A stretch of 64,000 nt of DNA, from assembly GCA_963969595.1 (NCBI GenBank), contig OZ018408.1:27342108-27406107 (forward strand). Direction: 5' to 3'. Of this stretch, positions 1-12,267 are shown in pieces (the first letter of the stretch is position 1; every line of letters begins with the position of its first letter). The position numbers and the translations under genes are program-made. The stretch comes from Neckera pumila. Lineage: Eukaryota; Streptophyta; Bryopsida; Hypnales; Neckeraceae. A model generated the notes under the pieces. That model searched no databases and was not told where the DNA came from. It was given only the letters and a program-made list of their open reading frames with translations.

Positions 1-1336
1 GAGCCACAGGGTGGCCCTTTGAGCAGCCTGCCAGACCAAGAGACTTCAAAAGTAGAGAAGACAGGTGAGCTCCTGAATTCCAAAAACCTCATACACGTAG
101 TTGTTCTAAGTGAACTGAATGAACTTGCTTTTCTTCAACCGTTTTAACATATGTGGGAGTGTGACACTTGAGAGATGCATAGAGCTGTAGTTAGATCTTA
201 GTGTATAAGAGCTAAATCTCTTCAGATCAAATTTTTTCAATGCGAATGAATGTTCTAACTTTTTTCAACGAGTACGAAGTTCTTAAGATTTTATCAGTGT
301 GTATGCAGTTTCAAAGTGGAGGTTGTAGACTACTCAAAGACAATAGACGAGTGGAACCCATTTTTTCCATTCAAAGATATGTAGTCATAGACATTTAGCC
401 AAGTCATGCTTACACTCAACTTGACAATAAGTCCAACCACGGGAATGAATAGATGAGTTGTTGGAAAAGAGGGGTGAGTATTGGAGTTTGGAGTCAAGTC
501 CCTCATACTTTTTTTATCCTCTTTCCTTATCATGCCTTTGTGTCTCTGCCTTGATACCCTTAGATTGGGAGAATGCTTTTCAATGCTTTTCTTCTTTTGA
601 GTCACATGAAAGTACTTTCTATTGAAATCTCAATGCTATTTTTCGTTTCAGTTAAGCATAGAGTGACCTTTTGTTGCAGGCCATTAACCAGCATGGACTG
701 GGAGAGCCAATTTCAGGAAGCAGTAATACACAGCGAACCGCCTGCGGACTTGGTCCTACACGAATGCCCGTAAGCAAACGTCCTACTTACAGCCTAATAT
801 CTGCGTTTAACTAATTTGAATGTCCTATTAAAGTCTATCAAGACGTGTTTAACATAATTTGTGTAGAACTAATGGCAGGGAGTGCTATCTCTGTGGCTGG
901 GTTGCTGAATCATAAAAGCGAATTGTCATTGAACCTTTATTCTTGCAGCCAAGTTTTGAGGCAATTATGCCTTTCCTTTGTTTACAATTGCGTTAAGTGC
1001 TGGACTGGATTTTATTCAACTATTCCTGAATCAAGAGCAACGAATGAATATCGATAAATGAGATTAAAGCCTTTGTCTGACTGGAAGTAGGCATCGGGAC
1101 CTCTGAGAGTCCTCCTAATTCTAGTGATCACTCTACACTACCTTCGAAATGACGTACTCATTGAGCTGATGAAGTAGATAAAGAAAATTGCGAATCATGA
1201 ATTTAAAAGGACAGGCGTTGTTGATTGATGCAGGCAATGTGGGAGGACCTTCAAAATGGAATCATTGCAAGTGCACATGCGGGCCTGCCGTGGAGTCAAT
1301 AAACCCAAGTCCTTGCAGAGAAGAGTATCTGTCTAA
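1..1336 (+). CDS. C2HC-type zinc-finger protein, 3' end only
   Basis: Three exons can be joined: <1-64, 680-769 and 1234-1336 (TAA). Donors are CAG|GTGAGC and CCC|GTAAGC; acceptors are TTGCAG and ATGCAG. All junctions keep one frame. The second junction creates HECPQCGRTFKMESLQVHM followed by RAC, the C-x2-C ... H-x3-C spacing of the zf-C2HC_2 family, in which one short finger binds one zinc ion. The finger lies about 20 residues from the C-terminus, and the tail is basic. Only about 85 codons are inside the window, so the rest of the protein is unknown and could hold further fingers. Family members are mostly uncharacterised, and no target can be named. AATAAA-like signals near 1956 could serve for polyadenylation. 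The finger is not visible in unspliced DNA because it straddles intron 2. Confidence 0.8.
143..535 (+). repeat. Dispersed repeat, copy A, in intron 1 of the zinc-finger gene
   Basis: This stretch resembles 6180-6530 in the same orientation, with gaps. Shared landmarks in order are TTTTAACATATGT, a run near 'gtttcaaagtgg', 'catagacatttagcca', 'aagtccaacca' and a final 'tcctc'. It is non-coding. No terminal inverted repeat or target duplication is obvious, so the element class is unknown. Confidence 0.6.
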
Positions 1337-3740
1337 GTCAATATCAGAGGTTGTATAAATGCCCAACCTTCTTGATAATCTATCATTGACAGATTAGTAA
1401 ACAAATTCTGTACCAAGCTGCGGGACTTTTTTGAGGAATATCAGCTTCTAGCCTTCGTTTTCTGCATTCAACTGGACTTTTCTTAAAACTACTTTGGCAA
1501 GTGGCTTTATTTTTAGAGATCTTCATAATAATTTTCGACATGTAGAATGGCAATTAGCTTGGACTTGTAATTTGAACTTGCAATTCGGTCTTGTAAATTG
1601 ATCGAGCTGATTTTACAGTAAGTAGACGATACGAAAACCATCGGGACCTCAAATCCTGTCTTCAATATTTACCAGGTACCTACAACTCATCTGTCGGTAT
1701 TCATAGTCCAACCAACATGGTGATAATTTTGATCTCAGCAGACTTGGTACTTGTACCCACAGATCGCTTCACAACTTTGTATATCTCCCACTTACGGTAT
1801 ACATGTTACAATGCGAAGCAAATAGCATCTTCTACCTGATGTGTTGGAACTTGGAACTAATTTAGCCCTGAAATATCAGCCTCATGGACTTCAACCTTGT
1901 TAAGCCACTTCCCTAGTTGTTAGAAGTAAGATTATATATATTTGGACATTAATCAAATAAAGAATTAGAATTCGAAATCTCAAATGTCCAATGCTTGCAA
2001 ATTTCAGTTGTTCTTCTAAAGATGTGTTTCATATTTGAGAAGTACAACATTTTTAAATATTCTGTAAGCACATGTGTACATATGTTACTAGTACATGAGT
2101 GCAAAAATTTTGTATTATGTTGTTGGGTTATTATCTGTAAAAGATAGCAGTTAATCTAGTTGCATTTTCTAAACTATTTCAGCAACGCCAGAACTTGCAT
2201 GTTACAAAGGGACTCAAAACATAGCTTTGGTTGAAGTAGGGTTCCAAAATGAGGATGATCATGGAAGAATGCAATAAAAACAAAAGTATCAATTACCTGA
2301 ATTGGTTCTCTATTAATGGCGTGAATCCAAATGACATTCTTTATACACTTCAATTAAAATAACAGTTTTCACCACATTTATGTCCAAATCCTTTCTAGAA
2401 CTTTTGCATATAATATTACATTGATCTTGTAAAAATGACAAAATGTCTCCTCTCAAACACTATACTCAACATCCCAACTACGGATATCTGAGCGATTAGG
2501 GGATAATATATATACATAATCTAGTGAAAAACTTATTTCATTGAAATAAATGATACAAGTCTTCTTTTGTATAAGTTAGGAACACCCAAAACCGCCATTT
2601 TTTGTCCTATGAACCATGTCTATTGTTAGACCAGGGGAATTCTATTTTTTCTCATTGGCAAGTGATAGGGGATTTCAATGCACCAAGGAATGCATCATTT
2701 GGATACCCAATGCAAATTATGAAGAGTCAAAGTCTTTCTAATAGATGTTCTTAAAAGAGTTTCTTTACAAATAGATACATATTGATTTCAAAATGTATAT
2801 AGAATGAGCATCTCCTCAAGTGGCACATTTGGATGTCCCTACCTTATATGAACAAATGCTAGAGGTGCATCACCAACATCCATAAAACCTTGTATGCTTC
2901 ACTCAACAGTAGCTCTTTGCCATGGTCCTTAGAGCGGGTGCGACATCCCCATTTCTGTTAAAACCATTGACAGCCTCTTGCACAAAAGGTTGCGTCGCCA
3001 TGAAAGAGCAAGACCTGTGGGTTTGCACTTTGCACCGTTGAGGAACCAACCGAAGTAACGAAGTAATCGAGAGAATTACATACTTTCTACGATGCAGGAT
3101 TCAAAAAGGTCATGAAATTGACTCCCGAGGACCAGACGATATTGGCTGGAATCCAGAATCTTGGAAATTGACTCTCAAGGTAAGGAAAAAAGGAGGTGAG
3201 AATGACTGAAAAGATGAGAAAACCATGTGAGGATTAAGGGTGAACAACGGTGGAAGGATCTCTGGATCTTAACCATCGCAAAAGCCTAAGTGAAATAAAA
3301 CCTAAGGGAGCAGGGAATGCAGGTAAACCGACATCAAACGCATTGCAGACGAGCAGCATCTACAAAAAAAATTTATCCAACAGATTTTGGGCAAAGGTGC
3401 ACAGATATAGCATGCCAATCAAATGGTGGTATCAGGAAATGAGTTGCGGGCCAAAATTTAAACAAGAAGGTTTTAACTGCTTCAATATAATTTCTTCTAG
3501 TAGCTGCATCCCAAACGTGCTTAATTACCCACCGTTCATCCATCCTGGTAACTCGAGTACACCGTGAAATATCCAAAGTACAGTGAACCGAGAACGGTGT
3601 CCAAACTTCAAAACCGTCTGTTCTGTTGGCTCTAAAATATACAGTTGAAACATACGAACCGTTTATGTGAGGTCCCACTGCTATCAATTTCAAACGGAAG
3701 TCTCCCCCGTGAGTTGAGGAAAATGAAATGCCTCTGCCAA
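1337..3740. other. 3' UTR and intergenic spacer between convergent genes
   Basis: No supported coding sequence. The left part should contain the 3' UTR of the zinc-finger gene and the right end the 3' UTR of the prolyl 4-hydroxylase. A short dispersed repeat lies at 2655-2740. Open frames here are short and resemble no family. Confidence 0.5.
2655..2740 (+). repeat. Short dispersed repeat shared with 27487-27572
   Basis: The segment from 'ttggcaagtga' through 'gcaccaa', 'catttggatac' and 'atgaagagtcaaagt' matches 27487-27572 in the same orientation with scattered differences. The second copy lies inside a nested DNA element, which suggests a fragment of a transposon family. Confidence 0.6.
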
Positions 3741-6700
3741 TCAAAACTTATCTGTGTTACGTATCCACTTCGTGGCGACCCATTTTTCGCCTTTGATTAC
3801 TGGACAGCTACCATGCAAAGCCGTCTGTTGTTGAAACGCGAAGTCAGCACATAGAGAGAAAATAGGATAGGCATTTGGTCTCAACAAAATTTCGACTTGA
3901 TTCAAGTCATGAACACAAAAGCATGCACTGACGCGTGTAACGCAGTAACAAAATGCGCGCAACAAAACGAAGGAAAAGAAAGATCGGCTCAATATTTGAG
4001 CACGCTCTCTGAATTTGACTGAAATGAAGAAAAGCAAAGACGCGATAACGATTCTTAGAAAAGAAAACACTAAACGAAAACACTACGCTACAGAATGGTT
4101 CTTTTACCTTATCAAATGTGCCATTAGGATGCATCGAATAGAAAAGCAATGCGTCACCTTGGCGGGGTTTCACTTTCAGACCAAGACACTCCTTATAGTC
4201 ATAGCTTGACTGCATATTTTGAAGATTCTGTCACATTCATGACCAATTTTGCTCAAAAACAGCATTTTGAAATGGGACCCTTTAAGCGTTCACGAAGTAT
4301 CTCCAAAACGAAAAAACGAAAAACGTGAAAAGGCTTACCTCGAATGGAAACATTGTTTCTCCGCCCTCTTCCACGTCTGACAAGTACAGAAGAAATGAAG
4401 CCATCTGAGACAGACAGTAAAGACTTAAACCCATGAGTTTCGATGAAATAAGGCTTGAAGTGAAACATAAAATATGGCCAAGATCATGTAAACATGTTAG
4501 CCCGCCTGTCCGTGTTGCAAAGTGAATGAAAGCAAGGGCCCCATACACAAAGCAGAATCCAACAAGACTTCGTGATCAGTAAATAAAATACGATACTAAT
4601 AAGACAGTTAACAGGCAATGGATCACATTAAGTAAGCTTACGTATCAAGTTCCAGAACCTAGTCAACGATGGAAGATTAATCATTAGAAAATACCCGTTG
4701 GCTTGGTTGAGGTCCATACTCAGCTGGATCAAAAACATCATAGTGACAGTCATATTTTTGACCCAAATTGTACCGCAACACATTGAATGCCTGCACAAGT
4801 CACAGAATGTTGCAGAGATGCTAGATGAGAGAAGTCGAACAAGAAGAGCTAAGCTTACACTTCGGCACGAACCTTTTGAACTTAAAAATTCACTAAAAAT
4901 CCTTCTCATCATAATTCTCATGTACAACTTTTGAACTCAAGACAGAAACCTGAAGCATTACATACTGAACTGCAGGACTGAAGTCTAAAGCTACCACAAT
5001 GCTGGATAATTCTCTAAGATTGAAGTTCGCATATTGCCTGGTGCACACTTGATCGCTCGTACTTGCTATATTGTATCTAGTGTATCAAACGACTTCAAAT
5101 CTTAGAGAACTTCCACAACATACAATCGATTTCCCCGAAAGATCATACACACTTGAAACGTTGGTAGGAGCCCAAGGCTTGTCATTGGGACGACACGTGT
5201 CCAGCACGATGGGAGGAACGAGGACTAAATTGGAGTACCAATACGTCCCCAAGCAAAGAAATACGTGAACAACGTGTCTCAGTACAGAACGCATGAATCT
5301 TCAATGCAAGAAAACCAAATGGACACAAACCTCTCCATTATTGCGGGGTATCATGGTTGCTCTGGCCATTTTCTCCTCAACCTCCCCTAAACTCCGTGAC
5401 TTGTCTTCGTCGGCTCTCAAGAATGCCCCAGAGCTGCCTTCACAACAAACCCGTCATCAATTCTGAAAGCACGATCTTTCATCAGCTGGCATGTTGCAAT
5501 AAGCAAAAGAGTAGTACAGTGTTAATCGAACCACAGAACACCTTCAGGGAAGTCACAGTTACCACCCACCTAGTTCGAATCTCTTTGGTTGTGTCTGCCG
5601 TCTCTCCTTTCCTCAATGCTAAACCAGAAGGCGCAAGACGCGTCCTTGCAAGCTTAATAATAGCCTCGCATTGTTTCTTGCTTGCAAAATTTGGATACAA
5701 AAGTGCACGGGGCTTCCAACTCAACACCTGCGTACACCAACAAACGGTCATTAACTCCAGCATGTCATCTCCAAGCATATGCCAATCTTCTCTAACCAAA
5801 CCTTTAGATCCGATATTTAGGGAGCTGTCCAAGCAGATTATTCAACAGATACTACTGTCTACCAATTGTAAGAACAAGATGCAAAAGTAGAATTTCGAAA
5901 GGAAACAGAGCACATAGTTCAAGTCCTATTTACTGTACCTGAAAGGATATGTCAGTAATGGAACTGTCGCCAGTGAGACCATGATCAAGCGCCACCTTCT
6001 CTCTTTTAAGTGGATCAACAACTGCTTGCTCTTCTTCCTGATAGGACATTACACAACATCACGTCCAATCAGCCCTTGAAACGTCTCTTAGTGAGCTCAA
6101 AAGCATGAGTATCCCATTCCTTTCAGAATGATTTATCTATTTAGAAAGGTAGAAGATACTGTGTGCGACACATTGAGCATTTTAACATATGTTGGAGTTT
6201 GAATTTTGTAAAATATAAGTTGAGGAGACATTACTTTGGGTACAAAGAGCCAAATCTGTTGAGATCACATTTTTATCACTATGAATGAATTTCTTATGCA
6301 ATTTCAAAGTGGGAAGCCGTAGACCACTATAAGTGTCAGTACTTTAGCCCATGTGCATTCAATTCAAAGATGAGTGGCCATAGACATTTAGCCAGTCATG
6401 CTACACCACTTATTTATAAGTCCAACCAAGTGCATAAATAGTTGAATGTATGAATAGTTACTTTTGGAAATAGGCCCAGTATGGGAGACAAGATCTGGTC
6501 CCTAACGATTTTAGCATCCTCCCCCTTATAAAATGACCACAATAGTAGGGCTTCAAATTCATATTCTTCATATCCTTGAGATAACCTCCAATCTAGCAGT
6601 GAAACAGAATATAAAACTTTGTATAAAACTTTGAATAAACACAGTACCTGGAAGAAGGTGTTGGAGCCGTAATATCCTGCAAAAAAGAAGATCGCGCAAC

Positions 6701-6773
6701 ACAAGAGTACCTGCGGCATTCCAAGCTTGTACCCTAAGGGGTTTCCACTTCTTCCTCGAATCTTTGTTTTCAT
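3741..6773 (-). CDS. P4H: Membrane-anchored prolyl 4-hydroxylase
   Basis: Eight exons (minus strand): 6773-6648, 6037-5939, 5727-5570, 5433-5331, 4790-4695, 4404-4339, 4227-4108, 3824-3741. Together they encode 283 residues with every junction in frame. The enzyme is a 2-oxoglutarate/Fe(II) dioxygenase that hydroxylates proline in extensins and arabinogalactan proteins in the ER/Golgi. A basic N-terminus precedes one membrane segment (about residues 19-38), a type II anchor. The family block LSWKPRALLYPNF begins at 77. The iron ligands are H178 and D180 (CHYDVFD) and H260 (ALHGSCP); K270, ten residues after H260, fits the 2-oxoglutarate-binding lysine. YLSDVEEGGETMFPFE is the standard core motif. 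The first in-frame ATG (6771-6773) was taken as start. Length matches plant P4Hs. No C-terminal ShK domain is present. Intron 1 carries a dispersed repeat. Confidence 0.93.
6180..6530 (+). repeat. Dispersed repeat, copy B, in intron 1 of P4H
   Basis: Second copy of the repeat at 143-535, in the same orientation although the host genes lie on opposite strands. It sits in the first intron of the P4H gene and shows no coding capacity. Confidence 0.6.
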
Positions 6774-8350
6774 ATTGAACACACTCGGTATCAACCTCCC
6801 TCTTCCCAAAACACCAGAGAATCAATCTAGGCTAAGGCTTGAGGTACGGAGGGTGTGATAAAGTATGCATGTAGCTACATCCACGAAACTCTCTGCCCAC
6901 TAGTTCCAAACTCCTCGTTAAAGTTTTCCCTGCAATCTATTGAACTCCATTGTTGTAGGCTCAAGCCTTCTCCACCTTGATGAACAGATTTTTGCAATTT
7001 GTCCTCGACCATATCCAACCTCAGAAACTCTTCCTGGACACAATTGATCAATCAGCAAATGTAATCACGAGGTCAAGTTAGACCAAGCTAAAATAACTTC
7101 CGATCTGACACTACACACAGAAATGAATCCACACCTTCAACAAGTGAAACCACTGAGCTGCATGTACGGAGGCCCACAATACACAAATCCCCTGAAAACC
7201 AGAGCGATGACAACAAGGCTAATTGGAAACAGAATGTTGCATCTCGAGAGCGAATTCCAATGCTGTCCGATTTCTTCACAGAGACGGCATCCAAATGCTC
7301 AAACCGGTACAAACAAAAACCAGGTCCCCTGTTTCCCCTGTTCCGCCTTCACAACCCTAATCCGACTGACACCCACACGCGAGATCGGCAAGCGAGAAAC
7401 AACAGAAATTACAAAACCACAAGCGACAATCATTCATACCATACGCAATGCCGCTTGACAATCGGAGTACCACCCTCCCATACCTCACCAACACCCCCTC
7501 CCAAGATTCAGCTTCTCGAAAACCTCCACCCATAACTTGGAAATCAAAAGAATGTGCAGGAAAAGAAAGCAGCGCAACCTCGATCGGACTGTAGGTTTGT
7601 TTACCTCAAATGGCAATCAAACGTGGCCCTCGATCACCGACACAACAATCCCTCCCCGAAGCCGAAATAAAACAACCCTTGGATTGTCTCCTTCAATCGA
7701 TCATCATCTGGATGGCACGAAGGCAGGGACTAGCTTGCTGAGCACACGACCTTGAAGGAGTACAATTAAGCTTAAGCCCACATCAGTCGGTCCCCGAAAA
7801 TACGAAACCCACAAAGCCACAACAGTAGCGGTAATTCCAAGGAAAGAAGAGGAGCTTTGGGATGCAGCTGCTGCAGGTAAGTTAGAGAGACTCCTTCCAG
7901 TACTGTAGTGACGGAGCAATGGTGTGAACTCTGAAGTCGCATGAAATTTGGTAAGTAGGTAAGTACAGTACGGGACTTTAATTCATTGCAGTAGTCTATG
8001 ATCCACTGATTCGCTGATGAGACTGGGGCCCTCGGTCGCACTGACACCAAGATCTTGTCAGACCAAGACAGCAGGCGCCCCAATCAATGCACGTCCGGGT
8101 ACTGGCCTCCCTTTCCTGGCTATGGCGGTTTTGACACTCTGGGCGGAGTCTGGGCTTGTTTGCATCAGGGTTCTTTCAGAGCTATGATAACATTGTTTAC
8201 CAATTACTCAATGACCCTTGCATCCTACAGTAGCCAAAATTGTACAGTACTAACGTGTCTGGCTTGCTCAGCCAACCACAGTTCATTGAATTTGTTACTG
8301 AATGCCTCTGGGGTGGCTAAGGTAACCGACCCATTTCCAACTACTTAAGC
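6774..8350. other. Upstream region of P4H, no supported gene
   Basis: Base composition here is richer in G and C than the spacer further right, as expected for the 5' leader and promoter of the minus-strand P4H gene. Open frames on both strands (up to about 110 codons) have no recognisable motifs and overlap one another, so none is called. An upstream non-coding exon is possible but not demonstrable. Confidence 0.4.
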
Positions 8351-11044
8351 AATTACGTATATTTGGAGTGCAGATTTTTTGAGTGTGGAATTTTTCCCGT
8401 GTACAGATATAGAGTTTAGAAGGATTGCATGTTTTTCCAGAATTTTGTTACAAAAAATGTAATTATTATGATTTTTTTAGTGGAAGAATCTCTTCAACCT
8501 CTAATGGTGATATAGATTATAGACCTTTCTGTTTTTGATGAGAGGCTGGTTGCAAAATCGACCAAGGGTTGGTTGCTTTATTGAGAGCCTCATAGCCAAT
8601 CATAATGCACAACAATTGCTCCTTGAACTGCGCCTCAATTGTATAGTCTATAGTCAGGAAGGGAGCAACCTATAGGTTGGAAAACAGGGGGTGATCAAAA
8701 TGGGTCGACTACCTAATGGAAGGATAACGATGCACTTGGCTATGCAGGGTCAGCAAAAAATTAAAAAAATTAAATGAAACAAAATAAAGTTGAACTTTTT
8801 TAGAACTTTTTTTGAAAGATATATGCAATAGTAGCCACAAAACAAATAAATTTATGTTGCAAACACCAAACTATCAAAAAATGGGTCACGTGCAAATTTC
8901 AAGATTAGATACATGTAAAGCTCAAAATACTCTTAATAAATTTGCCAACCCTTAACTGAATGTTGCAATAATTAAGACAATGAATTCTTGAAAAATAAGA
9001 ATAAAAATAATCAAAATTTTATTAATTCTATAAGCAATTGTTGAACCACTTTTTCAAACTTTAATCAATTATTTAGTATGAAATGCTAACCTTGATAGCC
9101 AGATATTGTATATGGTAGTACAATACCTTTCCAAAGAAGGGAGCTTCATCATTGGAAATCCAATATTATGGCCAAGAATGGTCAAAAATATCCTATGAAA
9201 ATATGGACTTGATGATTGGTCAGCTCCAAAATTTGAAAAATTAAACTTAATCGAGGAAGGACATCAAGGACTAAAAGCATCCAATGAATGATTTTCAAAG
9301 AAACTATAAAAACAAATAGAATGCACCTAGGATCTAACAATTTTGGTTGAATACCTTGACCATAGGGCTACATCTTTCTTGGGGTAAATGCCATAGTTGA
9401 GCTCTTAATTCTTGAAGGATGTTGTAGACAATAAGTGTATGATGGATGATTTTCATTGTCATTGTAGAAACACAAAAATGCCCCTATTGGTTCAAAAATT
9501 GAATCATCTTGTATTGAGTGCTTATCACTGAAACAGCATCCTTCCACACTTGAGACTATCACCATAGTTGTAAAGTAGTTTTGGTAGAAAATCCTTCTAA
9601 AAAAAATGCCAAAATTTATAGGAAATCATTTAAAATAAATTTATTTGGACGTGGACAAAAAAGGACATTGCAAAAAGAAATTCTTAGCATATACCAAACC
9701 ATATTTTTTGGAAAAATATATTTGGCAAAGATGTGCTAACTTTGACCTTCTTTTACAATAGTGGTGCCAAAAATAATCTTGGAAAATCATTGTTTTATCA
9801 CCTTAAGGACTAGACGTTCAAATTTTGAACAACAAATGAATACAAACACATCCCAAGCACACAAAATTGCATTTTTTCATCAATCATTTTATTCAAGATT
9901 TTTGTGTTTGTTCTTTAGCATTTGTACAATATAGCTTGTGAAAACTTTGCTTTGCAAATATTAAAAGAGTATCTCAAAGAGTACTAATAGGTCTAGTCTC
10001 AAAAGTAACTTTTTTATTTTCATTTTCATTTTCAATTATTTAAATGAAATAAAATAAAAATATTTTAAAATCACTATTCGAATTTAACATTTTGAATTTG
10101 AAGGACAAAAATTCTTGTGAAAAATATAAAGTAATCTAAAATTGATTCTAAAAATTGTAATAAAAAGAAGGTCAAAGTTTGAAATTTGAATATTAGTAAG
10201 TGTAGTAGTTGACCTATCCATATGCATATGATCTAGGAATCATATTTTACAACTATTATTTGAGAGTCAATATCAAATTCTTTTTTTAAGTTGCATCTTA
10301 TAATACATCTTTACAATGTGGGAAATATGGACTATTCATTGGTCTTTAAATGATCAGTATATTGAGACCGAATCAAGAGACAACTTGAATTCAATGATAG
10401 TGCCCCCATTTAGTTGGATGTATTGGATATGATCATATAGAACCTAAGACAAAAAATATAATGATACTTTATATAAGATAGAGCCATCCATTCCCAACCA
10501 GTGACCCACTCCCGGCCTATAAGTGCACGTATTTTTTACTAAGCTTAAAATGTATTTTTTTGTCTTTTTCAAGGTTGGGACTAATAAATACATGACACAT
10601 GTCCCAAGTTGTAAAAACAAAGTAGGAAAAAATGATTAGGAAAAAAGTTCTTGAGTGATCGAAATTGGAAGAGTCTAGTTATTGGCCATGGGTCTGGAGC
10701 ATTTTTTGCCTCCCAAAATTCATAGTAATTTCAATTCAAGCGATAAAGTTACCAAATTTTTTGCAATCTTTGTCATATCTATTGACGTACCTCTGAAAAA
10801 TATTTGTTGTACCTTCACTACTCTAAATCATGTCGGAATTCCTTATTTGGTCAGTTATGGGTGGCTCTACCTTAGTAAAAATTGAAGACAAACTATAGTT
10901 TGTTTCAATATACATCCAACAATCTAGAATGATAGATGTTTAGCAATCCGTTACAAATGTACAATCGAGTACAATAATCTTACAAACTATCTATTTGAGC
11001 CATTCAAAGAATTTGTACGATGTGGATTATAATTGGTATATTTT
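8351..11044. other. AT-rich spacer with transposon-derived sequence
   Basis: No coding sequence, RNA gene or LTR is recognisable. The stretch is very AT-rich with frequent A and T runs. It contains one copy of a dispersed TIR element (9797-10352); the remainder holds nothing I can classify. Confidence 0.4.
9797..10352 (+). mobile_element. Diverged copy of the TIR element at 53809-54380
   Basis: Opens with CCTTAAGGACTAGACG and closes with ATTGGTCTTTAAATGATC, degraded versions of the ends of the 53.8-kb copy (CCCCTAAAGGACCA and GGTCCTTTAGGAG). The interior matches in order: 'attttgaacaa', 'gcattttttcatc', 'gttctttagcatttg', 'actttgctttgcaaatatt', 'aaaagtaact', and near the end 'ataatacatctttacaa'. 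Non-coding, MITE-like, old. Confidence 0.55.
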
Positions 11045-11715
11045 GGTAAGCATAATTATCATTGCATCTATATGCATTTTCAATCAAGCATACCAAACTT
11101 TTAGCTTCAAAAAAACAAAATCCTATTTTTGGTGGATTTTTTAATTTAATTTTCATGATTTTATATGATAATTCATTGAAAAACATTGGTGAGAAATTTT
11201 TTAAAATTTGATTGTGGAGATATATAGGAAACATCCATATACACATCTTTCTTTCAATGAGCATCTCCAAAATAATTTCACAGTTCTTTTTATAGAGATT
11301 TTAATGTTGGGTGACATTGCCTAAATTTTATAAAATAGATATCTCTTTATTATATTTTATTTTTCTATTTGCCCCTCACATAATAACTAATTTTAGACAT
11401 TTGAGCATGATGGTACAATTACTTTGCCAAAATTTTGTTAATTGATATAGAGATATATATTTTACAAAGTTTGGTCATATGTCACTTTGACATGGAATTC
11501 TTTATAGATTATATTTTTGTTATTTAACATGAAAAGCTTTGCATATGGATATTTTCTACATTTCTATACAATCGAATTAAAAAATATATCACCAATTGTT
11601 ATCAATAAAGTATTATGTTAAACTCTGAAAATTGGCTTTAAAAATTCATTCAAAATGAAATTTAGCCCGCTTTTTGAAATTGAATTTTGGTTTGCTTGAT
11701 TCGGATTGCATGAGA
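11045..11715. mobile_element. Foldback element FB1 (two long inverted arms)
   Basis: The left arm (about 11045-11350) and right arm (about 11445-11715) are imperfect reverse complements. Examples are 'caagcataccaaac' against 'gtttgcttgattcgg', and 'aggaaacatccatat' against 'catatggatattttcta'. The loop holds 'gagcatgatggtacaatta'. The same family occurs as FB2 at 12268-13147, with the loop inverted relative to this copy. No coding sequence. Arms of this length could transcribe into a long hairpin RNA. Confidence 0.65.
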
Positions 11716-11784
11716 ATTGAGTGTTCATTATGTAAGATGAAAAATTTGAATTCTTTTCTACACTATGCAAAATCTTTGAATGTT

Positions 11785-12080
11785 CATTACAAAAAATTTC
11801 AGGCCTCAACAAGGCCGCTAAGCCTTGCCCCCCTATGGTGCAATTATGGGGAAAAAAAAAAAAGAAGTGAAAATTTGAAATGTGACGTGGTCGCATTTTA
11901 GACCACGTCAGCTTGAATTTTTTATAATTATTTATTATTTATTTATTTATTTATTTATATTATTTTATTATTTTATTTTGTTTTGTTTTGTTTTATTTTA
12001 TTTTTTTCCGTAATTGCACCCTACGGGTGCCGAAAATCACACAGTCGCAGTCTTGTTGAGGCCTAAAACTTTTTGTAATG
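11785..12080. mobile_element. 296-bp MITE between the two foldback elements
   Basis: The ends are inverted: CATTACAAAAAATTTCAGGC on the left and, reversed, CATTACAAAAAGTTTTAGGC on the right, continuing through CTCAACA (about 27 bp with few mismatches). Inside are an A run, a hairpin at 11883-11910 and T-rich simple sequence (TTTA and TTTTG units, about 11926-12008). No coding capacity. The target duplication could not be settled, because the flanking bases are low in complexity. Confidence 0.7.
11883..11910. repeat. Perfect 10-bp palindrome TGACGTGGTC/GACCACGTCA
   Basis: TGACGTGGTC and its exact reverse complement are separated by an 8-nt loop inside the MITE. Each arm carries a TGACG/CACGTCA core, the motif bound by plant bZIP factors. 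Binding is an inference only. Confidence 0.6.
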
Positions 12081-12267
12081 ATAGATGTAATTTAATTTGT
12101 AAGACTATTGTATCCAACTGAACTTTGTTTTGAGTTTTGCTAACATGGCTTTGCCAAAAAAAAAAGACCAAACCATGCACATTGGGATGAATCTTGATCA
12201 CTTTTGAAGGATTTTTTAAAATGTTTTTATTTATGTTTTATTCTATGGACTTCAAATTTAATTTCTT

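Noticed and set aside
7123..7458. 111-codon plus-strand open frame upstream of P4H
   Set aside because: No family motif, overlaps another frame of similar length, and fits a 5' leader region.
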